Notes: generated by a model from the sequence alone, not told the origin. A stretch of 64,000 nt of DNA from Methylocystis sp. IM3 (GCF_038070105.1 NZ_JBBPBZ010000005.1:186001-250000); one strand, 5' to 3'. Shown: positions 9,787 to 20,963, numbered from the stretch's first letter. Translations and numbers: made by a program.

Positions 9787-12277
9787 TTAGAATTTTGCAT
9801 TTAACGTAACGAAGGCTGAGCGCGGCGCGCCAGGCATGATATTGTTGTTGTTGGTCGCAGCGGCGTAGTATCGCGCCCCGAGCAGGTTCTCGATATTCAG
9901 CTGCGCGTTGACCCGATCGCTGAGCTTCACATAGGCCGCGGCGTCGACGCGGGCGTAGCCGGGGACGACGACAGCGTTGTCAATCGCCGGATAGAATTTC
10001 GCGTTGTAGATGACGCCGCCGCCGAGGCCCAGCACGCCCGGTCCCGCGTCGAAGAGCGACGAAATGTCGACCTTGTTCCAGAAGGAATAGGTGTTGCGCG
10101 GGACATTGGGCGTCACCTTGCCCGAATAGACGAGCCACGGATCGGCTGGATTTGGAAAATAGCTGGCGTTCAGCACGCGGCCGGACTGAAAACCATAGCC
10201 AAGCGAGGCCTGCCACTCGTCTGTGACATAGCCGACGAGTCCGACTTCGCCGCCCCGCGTCCGCGTATTGGCGACCGCGTTGAAGGCGTTGACCGTGACA
10301 GGCTGGTTCGAGCGATTGAGCTGATAGAGCGCGCCGGTCAGCAGCAGTCGGCGGCGTAATTTGGTATTTCGTTCCGACTTCGAGATTCTCGAAGCCCTGC
10401 GGCGACAACGCGGCGAGAGACGGCGTCAGCACGACGAACTGATCGCTGGAGGCGGGCAGGAAGGAGCGCGAATAAGCGAAGTAATACGAGAGATCCGGCG
10501 TCGGTTTGAAGACGACGCCAAGTCGCGGCGACCATTTGTTGGTGACGTTGCGAATGGTCTGGTTGAGCGAGTCGACGATTTCGCCTTCCGCCTGCTCCGT
10601 CGCCTGCCCCGCCGGATCGGCGCCCGGTGGAAGCGGGAAATCCGCGCCGCGGAATGTCAGATCGAAGTGGTCGAACCGCACGCCGGCGAGAATGTCGAAA
10701 TAATTCGTGACCGCGATCTGATCCTGAACATAGCCCGAAGCCACGTCGAGATTCGTGTAGCGACGCTCGCGCGCGTCGCCGTAGACCATGGGATTATAGA
10801 TCGTCGGGTTGAAGAAGGGCGCGTCAACCGCGACCGCGCTGCCGTCGCAGGCGACATTGAAGTTATTCTCCGGCGTGCCAAAGCAGGAGAGATTGCGCTC
10901 GCTCGCCGATTTCTGATTGCCGACCTCCGAGCCCATGAGCAGCGTGTGCTTGATCTCGGGCGTCATCTCGAAACGATAGACGAGGTCTGTCTGGTTGAAG
11001 ACATTGCGCCGTGGCGTGTTGTGGACGTACCCTTCGATTTCCATCTGCCCGCCGGGCGGCCCCTCGAAGAGAAGGACATTCTCGCCCGGGAAAGTATTGG
11101 CGTAGCGCTTCTGGTAGTTTGCGTAGACCGTGTGGTTACGGATTTCGAGGCCAAAATCGGTTGTGTGCTCGATATTGAGATCGACGGAGTTCACATCCAC
11201 GCGGGCGTAATTGTTCGCCATCGCGCTCGGGTTGACGTCGCCGAAGAATTGCCAGCGCGGCGCAGGCGAGGGATAGCCCGGCGCGAAGGCCGCGAGGCCG
11301 GCGGGGAAGCCCTCGACGAAAGAGCCGATGCCGACCGACGGAATGCCCCGGTCGTTGAAGCGCCGGTCGTGGTAATGCTCATAGCCGAGCGTCACGAAGG
11401 TCTTCTCGAGCGGCTTCCAGGTCAGCGTCGGATTGACGCCATACCGCTCCATCCGGAAGAAATTGCGATAGCCGTAGGACTGCTCGTAAAGCGTGTTCAG
11501 GCGAACGGCGAGCGTGTCCGACACCGCCTGGCCCAGATCCGCCGTCACGCGCTTGCGGCCGAAGCTGCCGAAACTGGTCTCGATATTGCGGATGGTTTCG
11601 CCATCGGCCTTCTTGGTGACGCGGTTGATGACGCCGCCGCGACCGAAGGTCAGCGCACTCGGACCCTTGAGCACCTCGACCGCCTGTATGTTGTAGAGGT
11701 CGCGGTAATATTCGGCGTCGTCGCGCACCCCGTCCCTGTAGAAGTCGGCCGTGGTGTTCTGGCCACGGATTGTGACCGAATCCTTGTTGCCCTCGCCGCC
11801 CGTTACCGTCACGCCCGGCACATAGGTGAGCGCCTGATTGAGCGTCAGGCTATTGCGATCCTCGAGCTGCTGCTTGGTGAGGATCGTGATCGGTTGCGGG
11901 ATGTCGATGATCGGCGTGTTCGTCTTGGTCGCAGTCGAGGTGCCGCGCGCCACATAGCCGACGACGCCGCTCGGGCCGTAGCCGAGCACCTGTTCGGAAG
12001 GCACGAAGGGTGTGGGCTCGGAAGCGTGCGCCGGGCCGGGCGCGGCGGCCGCTGGCGCCGCCTGCACGGGACGCGCCGGGCGTGGGCCTTGGGTATGGGC
12101 GACCGTTTTGCGCGCCTTGCCGACCTCGATCGTGGGAAGCGCCTGCTGGGCAGAGGCGGCATTCGCGGCGGAAACGAGCGCGGCGCCCAGGGCGCACAGG
12201 CTGACACACGAGCGTTTCGATTTTCCAGACGCGAAGGGGCGAACCAAGAGGAAACACTCCAGCGATCGATCGGTCAC
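9787..12277 (-). pseudogene. TonB-dependent siderophore receptor, one frameshift
   Basis: An outer-membrane TonB-dependent receptor of the ferric-siderophore type. A signal peptide ends near NAASAQQ; the plug domain is clear (IDIPQPITILTKQQLEDR, TIRGQNTTADFYRDGVRDD, VLKGPSALTFGRGG); the barrel ends on the usual terminal Phe (FVTLNAKF). The frame breaks near 10348, after VGTKYQITP. Removing one C from the run there restores the barrel as LLLTGALYQLNRS and continues to the stop at 9787. Either a recent inactivating mutation or a base-calling error. Divergent iron (Fur) control would be expected but no site was identified. Confidence 0.8.
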
Positions 12278-12689
12278 CGACCCTCGCCAGAGTCGGCTTA
12301 TCCTCTAGGGCTCAGTATTGCAGTGCAGAAAAGACCAATCAATGCATGGATCATAATTTTAAAAATCTTGTAAAGTTGCCATCTGGATTGAGATTAAACT
12401 CCCGAAGTGCCCGATGTTGGAATTCTTGCCTTTCGCAACAATAGTCGTGGCTAGCGACTCTTGAATTCATTGAAGAGCGGCTCTCCGGAGGCGCAGTCGT
12501 CAAATTAACTGAATAAGCTCATTGAACAGGATCCACGATCGGTCAAACCTCGCTTGTCAGCTTCGCTCGAAGCGACTCCGATTCGCCTCGATCATCACGG
12601 TTCGTATCTCATGTACCGGATCAGAAAAAGGTCAACTCGCTTCGCTCTCAAGGACATTTGCGCGCAGCCTCTTCCATTGCCTCAACCCA
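12278..12689. other. Intergenic stretch, receptor promoter region
   Basis: About 410 bases. It contains the AT-richer leader of the receptor gene (12300-12430), where its promoter must lie. No other gene is seen. Confidence 0.45.
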
Positions 12690-13172
12690 TCAGAGGCGTT
12701 TCTTGAGCAGCGCGTCGCGAGCCTTTACGATGCGCTGGTAACGTTCGGCGCTGCCGCCTGCGTCGGGATGCGCTGTCTTGGCCAACTGCCGGAAGGCGGC
12801 ACTGATGTCTGACGGCTTTAGTAGGCCCTCGATTGGCAGGGCTAAGATTTCGCGATATTCGTGGTCGTCGTGGTCGGCATCCCGCTGCAACAAGAAGGTT
12901 CTGCGCTTTTCTCGCGCCTTGAGGCGGAGGTTAACCTGATCGTCGCGCCATCTTTGGCGCGACATAACGAGACACTCGCCGAAGGTGATCCGGCCGAGCC
13001 TTTCAAGTTCGTCAAGACTGAACGGCCCCACGACGCCATAGGGGGGCGCCAGACACGCCTTCCTGCCGCCCTCGCCATGTTGGATATCGCCGATCGTCGC
13101 CATATCCAGTATTCCCATCGAGCCGTTCCAGACGACCCATTCCTCTTTGTCCGCCATACGGAGCGCTTTCAT
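12690..13172 (-). CDS. J-domain protein
   Basis: About 160 residues. The C-terminal 55 residues form a DnaJ-type J domain (YREILALPIEGLLKPSDISA, then HPDAGGSAERYQRIVKARDAL) with the HPD tripeptide that stimulates DnaK ATPase. The N-terminal 100 residues are unique. No Gly/Phe or zinc region, so it is a specialised co-chaperone rather than DnaJ itself. Start uncertain: ATGs at 13172 and 13157 and a TTG at 13208 are in frame, none with a strong ribosome site. Client unknown. Confidence 0.72.
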   Translation of the reverse strand: MKALRMADKEEWVVWNGSMGILDMATIGDIQHGEGGRKACLAPPYGVVGPFSLDELERLGRITFGECLVMSRQRWRDDQVNLRLKAREKRRTFLLQRDADHDDHEYREILALPIEGLLKPSDISAAFRQLAKTAHPDAGGSAERYQRIVKARDALLKKRL

Positions 13173-13587
13173 GCATAAAGCGACCCGCGTTTCGCCTTGT
13201 TTGTGCAAAGGTATTCACAAGAGTTGGACGGGTCATGAGCCTATGCATGTTGCGAGCCAAGGGAGCTGACAAAGCGTCGGACGTCAGCAGCGTCTGCGGC
13301 TAGGATGTGTCCGAGCATTCTCGGTTAGGGGCCGTTTGGTTCTTTCCAAATGAATTCGCCGCGGTCTCTGACATCATGCTCGAAGGCTCCGAGATCGTGT
13401 TAAGCTATCTCGCCAAAAAAAGGACCGTCCGGCCTCATCTAACAGGCGTGTGAAACGCCCTGCCTGGGCCAAGTTTACCAGAGCGGTCCAAATGGCGAGA
13501 TTTTTGCTCGGTGCTGCGCCGATGAAGGCGCGCGACTCCCATTTGCAGTCGCTTCGAGAAGAGCGCCACTAGCGAGGGGTGGAAAGA

Positions 13588-13780
13588 ATGGCAAATCATA
13601 AGGTTACGGTTGAGCAATTTGCCCAATGGCAAATGGGCTTGTTTTTTACATGTTACGGGCCATGACGAGCATCTTAATCTGGGCCGCGAATTTAAGAACG
13701 ATGAACAAGCAGAAAACTGGCTCAACGTTTCGGAGTCGGTGACTGTGATTGAAATGATGATCCGCAAATATCAGAAATAG
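13588..13780 (+). pseudogene. Small gene broken by a poly-T frameshift
   Basis: An ATG with a GGAAAG ribosome site at 13588 starts MANHKVTVEQFAQWQMGLF, then hits a stop at 13663-13665. Removing one T from the run of six near 13648 joins it to a good second frame, LHVTGHDEHLNLGREF to IRKYQK, ending at 13780, for about 63 residues. It may be a frameshifted gene or a sequencing slip. Family unknown. Confidence 0.4.
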
Positions 13781-14276
13781 CAACTCAAATGATGTTGGAC
13801 TCTGGAGAGAAGGCGATATGCGGCCACGGAAGGCGCTCCGCCCTCGCTCGCTGGTCTTGCCGGAGGCGATTTCGCACGTGTCACGGCGCCACGACGATCG
13901 GCGTCAATATTCCTCGGACGCGTTCGATGGAGCGCCGATCGCCGTCGTCAGGCGGAAAGCGGTGCCAGAAACTTGATTTGTGGCGTTGTGTGGATGATTT
14001 CACGCAGGACTTCGATCCTGATTTTGGCGAGCGCGAAGCCGGGGCCTTCTCGGCTGGCGCTGGTGCGCTGCGACAGCTACATCGCCAATTTCATCAGCGT
14101 CTCGACGCCTAGCACTAATTGTTTGGGCGGATGTCGCCGAGGCCACGAGCGCGACGGATTTCGTCCAGCTCGGCAAAGCGCCGAGCGGCGGCTGCGGAGA
14201 GGCGCTTCCGGGAGGGGATCGTGGCGCGCGGCGCTTGGTCCAGCCTTGATCAGCTCACTGGCGCCGCGCGCGTCCG
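13781..14276. other. Intergenic stretch with possible remnants
   Basis: About 500 bases. A minus-strand patch near 14120-14210 encodes a coding-like RRFAELDEIRRARGLGDIRP, but no complete gene can be defined. The nif-linked region begins immediately to the right. Confidence 0.4.
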
Positions 14277-14579
14277 TCAATGTGTGGTGACTTCGTTGCT
14301 CGGGAGCACGTCGCGGATGCGCTTGCCTTCCACCCAGACGAAAGCCCCGGCGGGGTCGGCGCAGGCGATATCCTGTTCGGCGATCAGCTTGTCGCAGAGC
14401 ATGATGCAAATGGCGTCGATCGACGCGCCTCTGTCGTTTTCCTCAGTCATGCGGTCAATCGAGATTTCGCCCATCTCCTCGTTGTCGACCAAATGGATGA
14501 TAAACACTTCTTCGTGGCCGGGAGCTCCATGCGCGTTCACCCGGAAAGTTTCCCCCTTGTAGCGGAATTCGCGTATCAT
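14277..14579 (-). CDS. Conserved-looking nif-linked protein, function unknown
   Basis: A 100-residue acidic protein starting MIREFRYKGETFRVN, ending DVLPSNEVTTH. No membrane segment, no cofactor motif beyond two isolated Cys (IMLCDKL, DIACAD). AGGGA lies 5 bases before the ATG at 14579. It diverges from bolA-grxD and has a good sigma-54 -24/-12 element 80 bases upstream, which places it in the nif regulon by inference. No family recognised. Confidence 0.6.
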   Translation of the reverse strand: MIREFRYKGETFRVNAHGAPGHEEVFIIHLVDNEEMGEISIDRMTEENDRGASIDAICIMLCDKLIAEQDIACADPAGAFVWVEGKRIRDVLPSNEVTTH

Positions 14580-14660
14580 TCCTGTCCCTTTTTGCTTGGT
14601 TGTCTTCGCGATTTTACGCCTTCGTGTTGAGGCGATGATCACCGCGCGCCCGGCGCGCAT

Positions 14661-14675
14661 GCAAACTGCGCGCCA
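14661..14675 (-). promoter_or_regulatory. Sigma-54 promoter for the 14277-14579 gene
   Basis: Reads TGGCGCG-CAGT-TTGC on the minus strand: GG and GC separated by exactly 10 bases. Confidence 0.55.
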
Positions 14676-14712
14676 TTTGTGCGCGTCGTGGACCTCCGGT
14701 TTTGTTCGAATG

Positions 14713-14727
14713 AGGCGCCGAAATTGC
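14713..14727 (+). promoter_or_regulatory. Sigma-54 promoter for bolA-grxD
   Basis: AGGCGCC-GAAA-TTGC with GG-N10-GC spacing, 42 bases before the bolA ATG. No TGT-N10-ACA site was found nearby. Confidence 0.5.
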
Positions 14728-14768
14728 TTTTGAAGGGGCGACAGGGACTGAGAGATCAGGAAAACGTC

Positions 14769-15011
14769 ATGCCAATGCCCGCCGAGGAAATCCAACGTCT
14801 CATAAAGACGGCTCTGCCCGACGCCGTGATCGAACTGACGGCGCTCGCCGACGATAATGATCATTGGGCCGCGACGGTGACGTCGGCGGCGTTTCAAGGT
14901 TTGAGCCGGGTGCGTCAGCATCAGCTGGTCAACGCCGCCTTCGGCGGGCGGCTCGGCGGTGAATTGCATGCGCTGGCGTTGACGACGCGAGCGCCGGCGC
15001 GAGGAGAGTGA
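14769..15011 (+). CDS. bolA: BolA-family protein
   Basis: An 80-residue BolA/YrbA-type protein with the class II KH-like fold. Recognisable are EIQRLIKTALPDAVIELTALADD and the conserved His in LSRVRQHQLVNAAFGG. BolA proteins pair with monothiol glutaredoxins to hold a [2Fe-2S] cluster through this His; a CGFS glutaredoxin gene follows after 3 bases, so the two are clearly one operon. The ATG at 14769 is chosen because upstream residues do not fit. The setting suggests the pair handles Fe-S clusters or iron sensing during nitrogen fixation. Confidence 0.85.
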   Translation: MPMPAEEIQRLIKTALPDAVIELTALADDNDHWAATVTSAAFQGLSRVRQHQLVNAAFGGRLGGELHALALTTRAPARGE

Positions 15012-15014
15012 GAA

Positions 15015-15356
15015 ATGGGCGACATTACATCCAAGATCAAAGGGATCATCGACGGCGCCGACGTCGTGCTGTTCATGAAGGGCGTGCCGCAGGCGCCGCA
15101 ATGCGGCTTCTCCTTGCAAGTCGTGCAGATTTTGAATGAGGTCGGCGCGCCCTATACGGCGGTCAATGTGCTCGCCGACGGCGATATCCGCGAGGGGATC
15201 AAAGGTTACTCAAATTGGCCGACTATTCCGCAGCTCTATGTGAAGGGCGAGTTCATCGGCGGTTGCGACATTACGCGCGAAATGTTTCAGTCGGGGGAAC
15301 TGACGGCGCTTTTCGACAAGGAAGGCATTGCGCATAAGCAGGGTGTGAAAGCGTAG
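15015..15356 (+). CDS. grxD: Monothiol glutaredoxin, CGFS type
   Basis: A 113-residue Grx4/GrxD-type protein. The CGFS active site begins at Cys30 (APQCGFS), followed by the glutathione-binding elements NWPTIPQLYVKGEFIGG and CDI. These proteins bind a labile [2Fe-2S] cluster with glutathione and pass it on, usually with BolA or A-type carriers. It sits directly after bolA and under the same sigma-54-like promoter. Length is normal for the family. Confidence 0.92.
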   Translation: MGDITSKIKGIIDGADVVLFMKGVPQAPQCGFSLQVVQILNEVGAPYTAVNVLADGDIREGIKGYSNWPTIPQLYVKGEFIGGCDITREMFQSGELTALFDKEGIAHKQGVKA

Positions 15357-15445
15357 CCATACGGTTCATATGATCTTGAAATGCGAGCTCGAGACCGTGG
15401 TCCAAGGGAAGCAGAGGACCGCAAGCCCTTGGGCTCGGGTCTCCG

Positions 15446-15754
15446 TCAAAGGCTGCGCGCCGCGCCGACACCGTTCTCGTCGAACAAAATCTCCGTCTCG
15501 TCGCCCGCCATGTCAATGTGCGCGTGGGCAAGCCGGCCGTCGGCGCGGTAGTGGTAGCCGTGGCGCAACTCGACTTCGCCATAGACGATCTTCTCGCAAG
15601 TGATCATACGACCGTCGGCGTCGTAGCCGGCGCGAAAATAAGTGTTGCGATTTTCGAGCGCGTCGGCCCCGATGGGCGAAACCAAGTTGAGCGGCAGCTT
15701 GACGCCGCTGTAGCTCAAAAAATATTTGAATATCGGCGCCGCTACGATTCCCAT
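15446..15754 (-). CDS. Small nif-linked protein, DUF6156-like
   Basis: A 102-residue protein: FKYFLSYSGVKLPLNLV, ENRNTYFRAGYDADGRM, KIVYGEVELRHGYHYRADG, LFDENG. This pattern recalls a family (DUF6156, from memory) often found beside nitrogenase genes; I could not check it. Beta-rich and soluble, no cofactor motif. It diverges from the TPR-like gene 45 bases away and converges on grxD. Confidence 0.6.
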   Translation of the reverse strand: MGIVAAPIFKYFLSYSGVKLPLNLVSPIGADALENRNTYFRAGYDADGRMITCEKIVYGEVELRHGYHYRADGRLAHAHIDMAGDETEILFDENGVGAARSL

Positions 15755-15773
15755 GACGTCCCTCCGCCCATAT

Positions 15774-15788
15774 GGCTCGGCGATTGCT
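15774..15788 (+). promoter_or_regulatory. Sigma-54-like element close to the TPR-like gene
   Basis: TGGCTCG-GCGA-TTGC with GG-N10-GC spacing. Its transcript would start almost at the proposed ATG (15800), so either the true start is downstream or the match is fortuitous. Confidence 0.3.
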
Positions 15789-15799
15789 TCAGGCTGGCT

Positions 15800-16282
15800 A
15801 TGAACACTCCGCGCGCCAACGCCGATGTCGTGAACTTCGGCGAACTCGATCCAAAGACCAATGAGCTCCTGCAGCAGGGCGTCGTCGCCTATCGGACCGA
15901 CCGTGAGAAGGCCGACAGCCTCTTCAAGCAGGCGTTGGCGCTGACGCCACAGGAGCTGGCTCCATATTACTGCCTATACAAAATTCACACCTATATGGGC
16001 AGCCTCGACTATGCGGCCGACGTCGCCGCGGAGGGTATGAAGCAAGCCACGCTTCAGGCGGGTTGGCCGAGCGATCCGACGGCTTGGCCAAGCGCGGCCG
16101 AGGCGCAGGAAGGTCCGGCGCGGTTCGCCCTCTATACATTAAAAGCATTGAGCTTCATCGAGCTCAAACGCGGCCGGCGTGACATTGCCCTGGACTATCT
16201 CGGCATTCTCTCTCGAGCCGATCCACAGGGCAGCGTCGGCTGGAAAGTGATCGAGGAGTTGGCGCAGGGCAGTGTGCAATAA
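15800..16282 (+). CDS. TPR-like helical protein, nif-linked
   Basis: About 160 residues, all helical, with a tetratricopeptide-like pattern (LLQQGVVAYRTDREKADSLF, KQALALTPQELAPYYCLYKI, ALDYLGILSRADPQ). TPR proteins are scaffolds for protein contacts. A second TPR-like protein of similar size lies in the nifB operon (27173-27706), with matching features FTLKGYAYL/YTLKALSFI and ALDESRVAIAKLLELDP, so the two may be paralogues. It lies just before nifA, same strand, 250 bases apart. Partner unknown. Confidence 0.6.
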   Translation: MNTPRANADVVNFGELDPKTNELLQQGVVAYRTDREKADSLFKQALALTPQELAPYYCLYKIHTYMGSLDYAADVAAEGMKQATLQAGWPSDPTAWPSAAEAQEGPARFALYTLKALSFIELKRGRRDIALDYLGILSRADPQGSVGWKVIEELAQGSVQ

Positions 16283-16420
16283 GCGCACAGATGACAAAAC
16301 CTTTGTCCGAAACCTCGACAGAGCGTCGGCCTAAATCGTTGCGGCAAAGCTTTTAAAGCGCCTTGATGTCTGAAAATCGACATTGTGCACTGCATTTGTG
16401 CGAAACAATGCCGTTTTGCA

Positions 16421-16434
16421 TTGATTTTGAACAA
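16421..16434 (+). promoter_or_regulatory. FNR/FixK-like box upstream of nifA
   Basis: TTGAT-TTTG-AACAA differs from the TTGAT-N4-ATCAA consensus in one base, 101 bases before the nifA ATG. Oxygen-linked control of nifA would be usual in alphaproteobacteria; the match alone is suggestive only. Confidence 0.35.
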
Positions 16435-16535
16435 GATAAAAGATGAGCTTTGTGACAAGATTTGAATTGACCTTCGCACATGCGAACGGAACCCGGGCTC
16501 GAGCCTGATGGTGGCCATTCGCAAGGAAAGCGGCC

Positions 16536-18320
16536 ATGGACGATGTATTGACTTCAGGCTCTATAAGCACCGAGGATTTGGCCGCAAAGCCGCCGCGGGC
16601 GAGAACCCCGTCCGCCGACACCGCGCTGCTCGGCGTTTATGAAATCTCCAAAATCCTCACCGCGCCGGCCCGCCTCGAGCAGGCGCTGGTCAATGTCGTC
16701 AGCGTGCTCAGCTCGTTCCTCGACATGAAATTGGGGATGATCACGATCCTCGATCAGCACGGCGATCCGGAGATCGTCGCGACCTCGGGCTGGATCAGTC
16801 ACGATCGCAGCAAGCCGATCGACACGCTGCCGGCCAAGATGATCGACCGGCTCGTCGCCACCGGCATGCCCATCATCGTCGAGGACGTGACCCGCGACGC
16901 CTTGTTCGCGACAGCGGCCGAGACGATCACCCAGGCGGTCGGCGCGAGAGTCTCCTTCCTCGCCGTTGCGATTAAGAGCGACAACCACGTCGTCGGGACT
17001 TTGTCGATCTACCGCACATCGGAAGAGTTCGCCGCCTACACCTTCGACGCTGATCTGCGCCTCTTGACGATGATCGCCAATCTGATTGGCCAGACCGTGA
17101 AGCTGCACCGCATGTTTTCGGCCGACCGGCAGCGGCTGCTGAACGAATGCAGCACGCTGGAAAAGGCGCTGGTCTCGTGCCTGCCGAAGGAGATCCGTGG
17201 CGAGCGGCCCGACGTCGCCGGCATCGTCGGCGAGAGCCCGGCGATCATGGAGGTGCTTGACACCATCGCCGTCGTCGCCAAGTCCAACTCAACCGTGCTG
17301 CTTCGCGGCGAGAGCGGCACCGGCAAGGAACTATTCGCGCGCGCGGTGCACGACCTATCACGGCGCAGCGCGAAGCCCTTCGTCAAGGTGAACTGCGCCG
17401 CCCTGCCGGAAAGCGTGCTCGAATCGGAGCTGTTCGGTCATGAGCGCGGCGCCTTTACCGGCGCCGTCGCGCAGCGCGCGGGACGCTTCGAACTCGCCAA
17501 TGGCGGCACGCTGCTGCTCGACGAAATCGGCGAAATATCTCCCGCCTTCCAGGCGAAGCTGCTGCGCGTGCTGCAGGAAGGCGAATTCGAGCGGGTAGGC
17601 GGCTCCAAGACCTTAAAGGTCAACGTGCGATTCGTTTTCGCGACCAATAAAAACCTCGAAGAGGCGGTCGAAAAGGGCGAGTTCCGCGCCGATCTCTATT
17701 ACCGCATCAGCGTCGTGCCGGTGTTCCTGCCCCCGCTGCGCGAGCGGCCCGGCGATGTTTCGCTGCTGGCGCATAATTTCCTTGAGCGGTTCAACGCTGA
17801 AAACGAGCAAAAACACCAGTTCGCGATGAGCGCTATCGAGACGCTGCAAAGTTGCTACTTCCCCGGCAACGTGCGCGAATTAGAAAATTGCGTGCGCCGC
17901 ACGGCGACTTTGGCGCGCGGGGAAACCATCTTCGATTACGATTTCGCCTGTGCCGCCGGCAAATGCCTTTCGGCCTTACTGTGGACTGGCAGCGCAAGCG
18001 GCGCCTTTGCGGATACGCATCCCGAACTGGCCGGCATGCACGCCGTCCAGCCGCCTGACGAGATCGCGCCGGCGTCCCGCGGCGAAGCAGTGCCGGTTCC
18101 GACCGTGCTCGAGAAGCCTCCGTCGCTGCCGAACGCTGTCAGCGAGGCGGAGGGCGGCGGCTTCACGTCATCCCGCAAGATGATCGACCGCGAGACGCTC
18201 GTAGAAGGCATGGAGAAAGCCGCCTGGGTTCAGGCCAAAGCGGCGCGTATCCTTGGCGTGTCGCTGCGCCAGGTCAATTACGCGCTGAAGAAATACAATA
18301 TCGAAGTAAAGCGCATCTGA
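16536..18320 (+). CDS. nifA: NifA, sigma-54-dependent activator of nitrogen fixation genes
   Basis: 594 residues in the standard order: N-terminal GAF domain (about 45-195), AAA+ sigma-54 interaction domain (about 225-460) and a C-terminal Fis-type helix-turn-helix (about 555-590, [20 protein letters not shown]). Walker A is GESGTGKE at 258-265, the sigma-54 contact loop GAFTGA at 305-310, Walker B LLLDEIG. Cys440, 452, 472 and 477 give C-X11-C-X19-C-X4-C, the signature of alphaproteobacterial NifA whose activity is itself oxygen-sensitive. No nifL is present, consistent with that type. It should drive the TGT-N10-ACA/sigma-54 promoters listed throughout this window. Confidence 0.97.
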   Translation: MDDVLTSGSISTEDLAAKPPRARTPSADTALLGVYEISKILTAPARLEQALVNVVSVLSSFLDMKLGMITILDQHGDPEIVATSGWISHDRSKPIDTLPAKMIDRLVATGMPIIVEDVTRDALFATAAETITQAVGARVSFLAVAIKSDNHVVGTLSIYRTSEEFAAYTFDADLRLLTMIANLIGQTVKLHRMFSADRQRLLNECSTLEKALVSCLPKEIRGERPDVAGIVGESPAIMEVLDTIAVVAKSNSTVLLRGESGTGKELFARAVHDLSRRSAKPFVKVNCAALPESVLESELFGHERGAFTGAVAQRAGRFELANGGTLLLDEIGEISPAFQAKLLRVLQEGEFERVGGSKTLKVNVRFVFATNKNLEEAVEKGEFRADLYYRISVVPVFLPPLRERPGDVSLLAHNFLERFNAENEQKHQFAMSAIETLQSCYFPGNVRELENCVRRTATLARGETIFDYDFACAAGKCLSALLWTGSASGAFADTHPELAGMHAVQPPDEIAPASRGEAVPVPTVLEKPPSLPNAVSEAEGGGFTSSRKMIDRETLVEGMEKAAWVQAKAARILGVSLRQVNYALKKYNIEVKRI

Positions 18321-18334
18321 GCACAGCTAACAAT

Positions 18335-18350
18335 TGTCGCATTTACGACA
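18335..18350 (+). promoter_or_regulatory. NifA upstream activator site for fdxN-suf operon
   Basis: TGT-CGCATTTACG-ACA, an exact TGT-N10-ACA, 106 bases upstream of the -24 element. Confidence 0.7.
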
Positions 18351-18403
18351 TTTGTCCAAGCTCGCCCGACGGTTCCCTCGCTTCACGTCAAGGGGTTGAA
18401 CAA

Positions 18404-18421
18404 GCGAGCCTCAAGGCTCGC
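18404..18421 (+). terminator. Hairpin downstream of nifA
   Basis: Perfect inverted repeat GCGAGCCT/AGGCTCGC with a 2-base centre, lying between nifA and the fdxN promoter. There is no T run, so it may be a weak terminator or an mRNA 3'-end stabiliser. Confidence 0.4.
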
Positions 18422-18440
18422 ATTATGACGGGTTTCCAAC

Positions 18441-18455
18441 TGGCATGCGATTTGA
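18441..18455 (+). promoter_or_regulatory. Sigma-54 promoter for fdxN-LRV-sufBCDS
   Basis: TGGCATG-CGAT-TTGA: the -24 part is perfect, the -12 part has A for C. Confidence 0.55.
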
Positions 18456-18497
18456 AGGGAGGGAAGACCTAGAATTGAATCGATAAGGAATCGCGAC

Positions 18498-18698
18498 ATG
18501 GCGTACAAAATTGTAGCCTCCCAATGCACGGTGTGCGGGGCTTGCGAATTCGAATGTCCGAATGCGGCGATCCGCCTCAAGAATGACATCTACATCATCG
18601 ACCCAAAGAAATGCACTGAGTGCGAGGGGCATTTCGACACCCCGCAATGTGCGGTTGTCTGTCCTGTCGAAAACACTTGCGTGCCGGCGTCGCCCTGA
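18498..18698 (+). CDS. fdxN: 2[4Fe-4S] ferredoxin, FdxN type
   Basis: A 66-residue soluble electron carrier. Cluster ligands: Cys10, 13, 16, 20 (C-X2-C-X2-C-X3-CP) and Cys39, 42, 51, 55 with the eight-residue insertion in the second motif that marks nif-type ferredoxins. Such ferredoxins donate electrons for nitrogenase or for NifB cofactor chemistry. It heads the sufBCDS operon behind a NifA/sigma-54 promoter. A paralogue, 26587-26811, follows nifB; the two share the IDPKKCTEC core. Confidence 0.93.
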   Translation: MAYKIVASQCTVCGACEFECPNAAIRLKNDIYIIDPKKCTECEGHFDTPQCAVVCPVENTCVPASP

Positions 18699-18725
18699 CG
18701 CGCGGCCTAGCGGACCACGCATCGC

Positions 18726-19463
18726 ATGGACGCCGTCGACTGGCTCGGAAATTTCCTGTCCTGCCGCGATTGTCCGCATGGGGAGATTCGCGAGAAAGGC
18801 CTCTGCGATCTCGGGCGGATTTGCGTGCGTGATCGGCGGGCCCGCCGCATAGACAGGTTCTTCGCCGCGAGTCCGCAAGAGTCCGCAAAATATCTCGATC
18901 ATCCCTATTTTGAACTGCGCGTCGGCGCGGTTAAATACGCCAACGTCTTTCAATTGCGCGCGCTGATCGACGACGAGGAGCCGGACGTCAGAGCCATGGT
19001 GGCGCAGCGTCTGCCGTTGCGTCTTGCCGAGAAACTGATCGACGACCCCGACCGCAAGGTGCGCATGGCCATGGCCCAGCGAGTCGAGGGCGCGGGCCTC
19101 GTGAAGCTGCTTTTCGATGAAGACAGCGGCGTGCGCCTGATCGCCGCGCGTCGCGCGCCGCCTGAGATTCTCGCTGGCGCGATGAACGATGACGACCCGC
19201 AGGTGCGTTGCGAAGCGGCGCGGCGGATCGCCCTCGACAGGCTCCCGGCCCTGGCGCGCGACCCCGAACCGCGCGTGCGCATGATTATTGCAGAGCGGTT
19301 GGCGCCGACACAACTGGGGCTGCTCGTCGCCGACGAAGATTTGCGAGTTCGCTTCTTGGTGGCCGAGCGATGTGGATTGGAGCTGCTCGCGCGTCTGCGC
19401 GCGGATCCTGATCCGGAGGTCAGGTGCCTCGTCCGGGCGCGCCTGGACGAAGCGCAACAGTAA
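18726..19463 (+). CDS. Fe-S leucine-rich-variant (LRV) repeat protein
   Basis: 245 residues. The N-terminal part carries Cys13, 16, 27 and 33 (C-X2-C-X10-C-X5-C), expected to bind a [4Fe-4S] cluster. The remainder is eight or so 24-residue helical repeats of the type DPDRKVRMAMAQRV and DDDPQVRCEAARRI, which is the LRV pattern described from an Azotobacter vinelandii nif-linked metalloprotein. Its role there is not known. It lies 27 bases after fdxN and 12 bases before sufB, so it is co-transcribed. A paralogue with the same Cys spacing follows the nifB group. Confidence 0.87.
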   Translation: MDAVDWLGNFLSCRDCPHGEIREKGLCDLGRICVRDRRARRIDRFFAASPQESAKYLDHPYFELRVGAVKYANVFQLRALIDDEEPDVRAMVAQRLPLRLAEKLIDDPDRKVRMAMAQRVEGAGLVKLLFDEDSGVRLIAARRAPPEILAGAMNDDDPQVRCEAARRIALDRLPALARDPEPRVRMIIAERLAPTQLGLLVADEDLRVRFLVAERCGLELLARLRADPDPEVRCLVRARLDEAQQ

Positions 19464-19475
19464 ACGGAGAGCGAA

Positions 19476-20963
<1,488 letters not shown>

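Noticed and set aside
10361..12373. A 670-codon open frame on the plus strand
   Set aside because: It is the mirror of the TonB-dependent receptor on the minus strand; high-GC codon bias leaves the opposite strand open. Its protein is Arg/Asp/Val-rich with no family.
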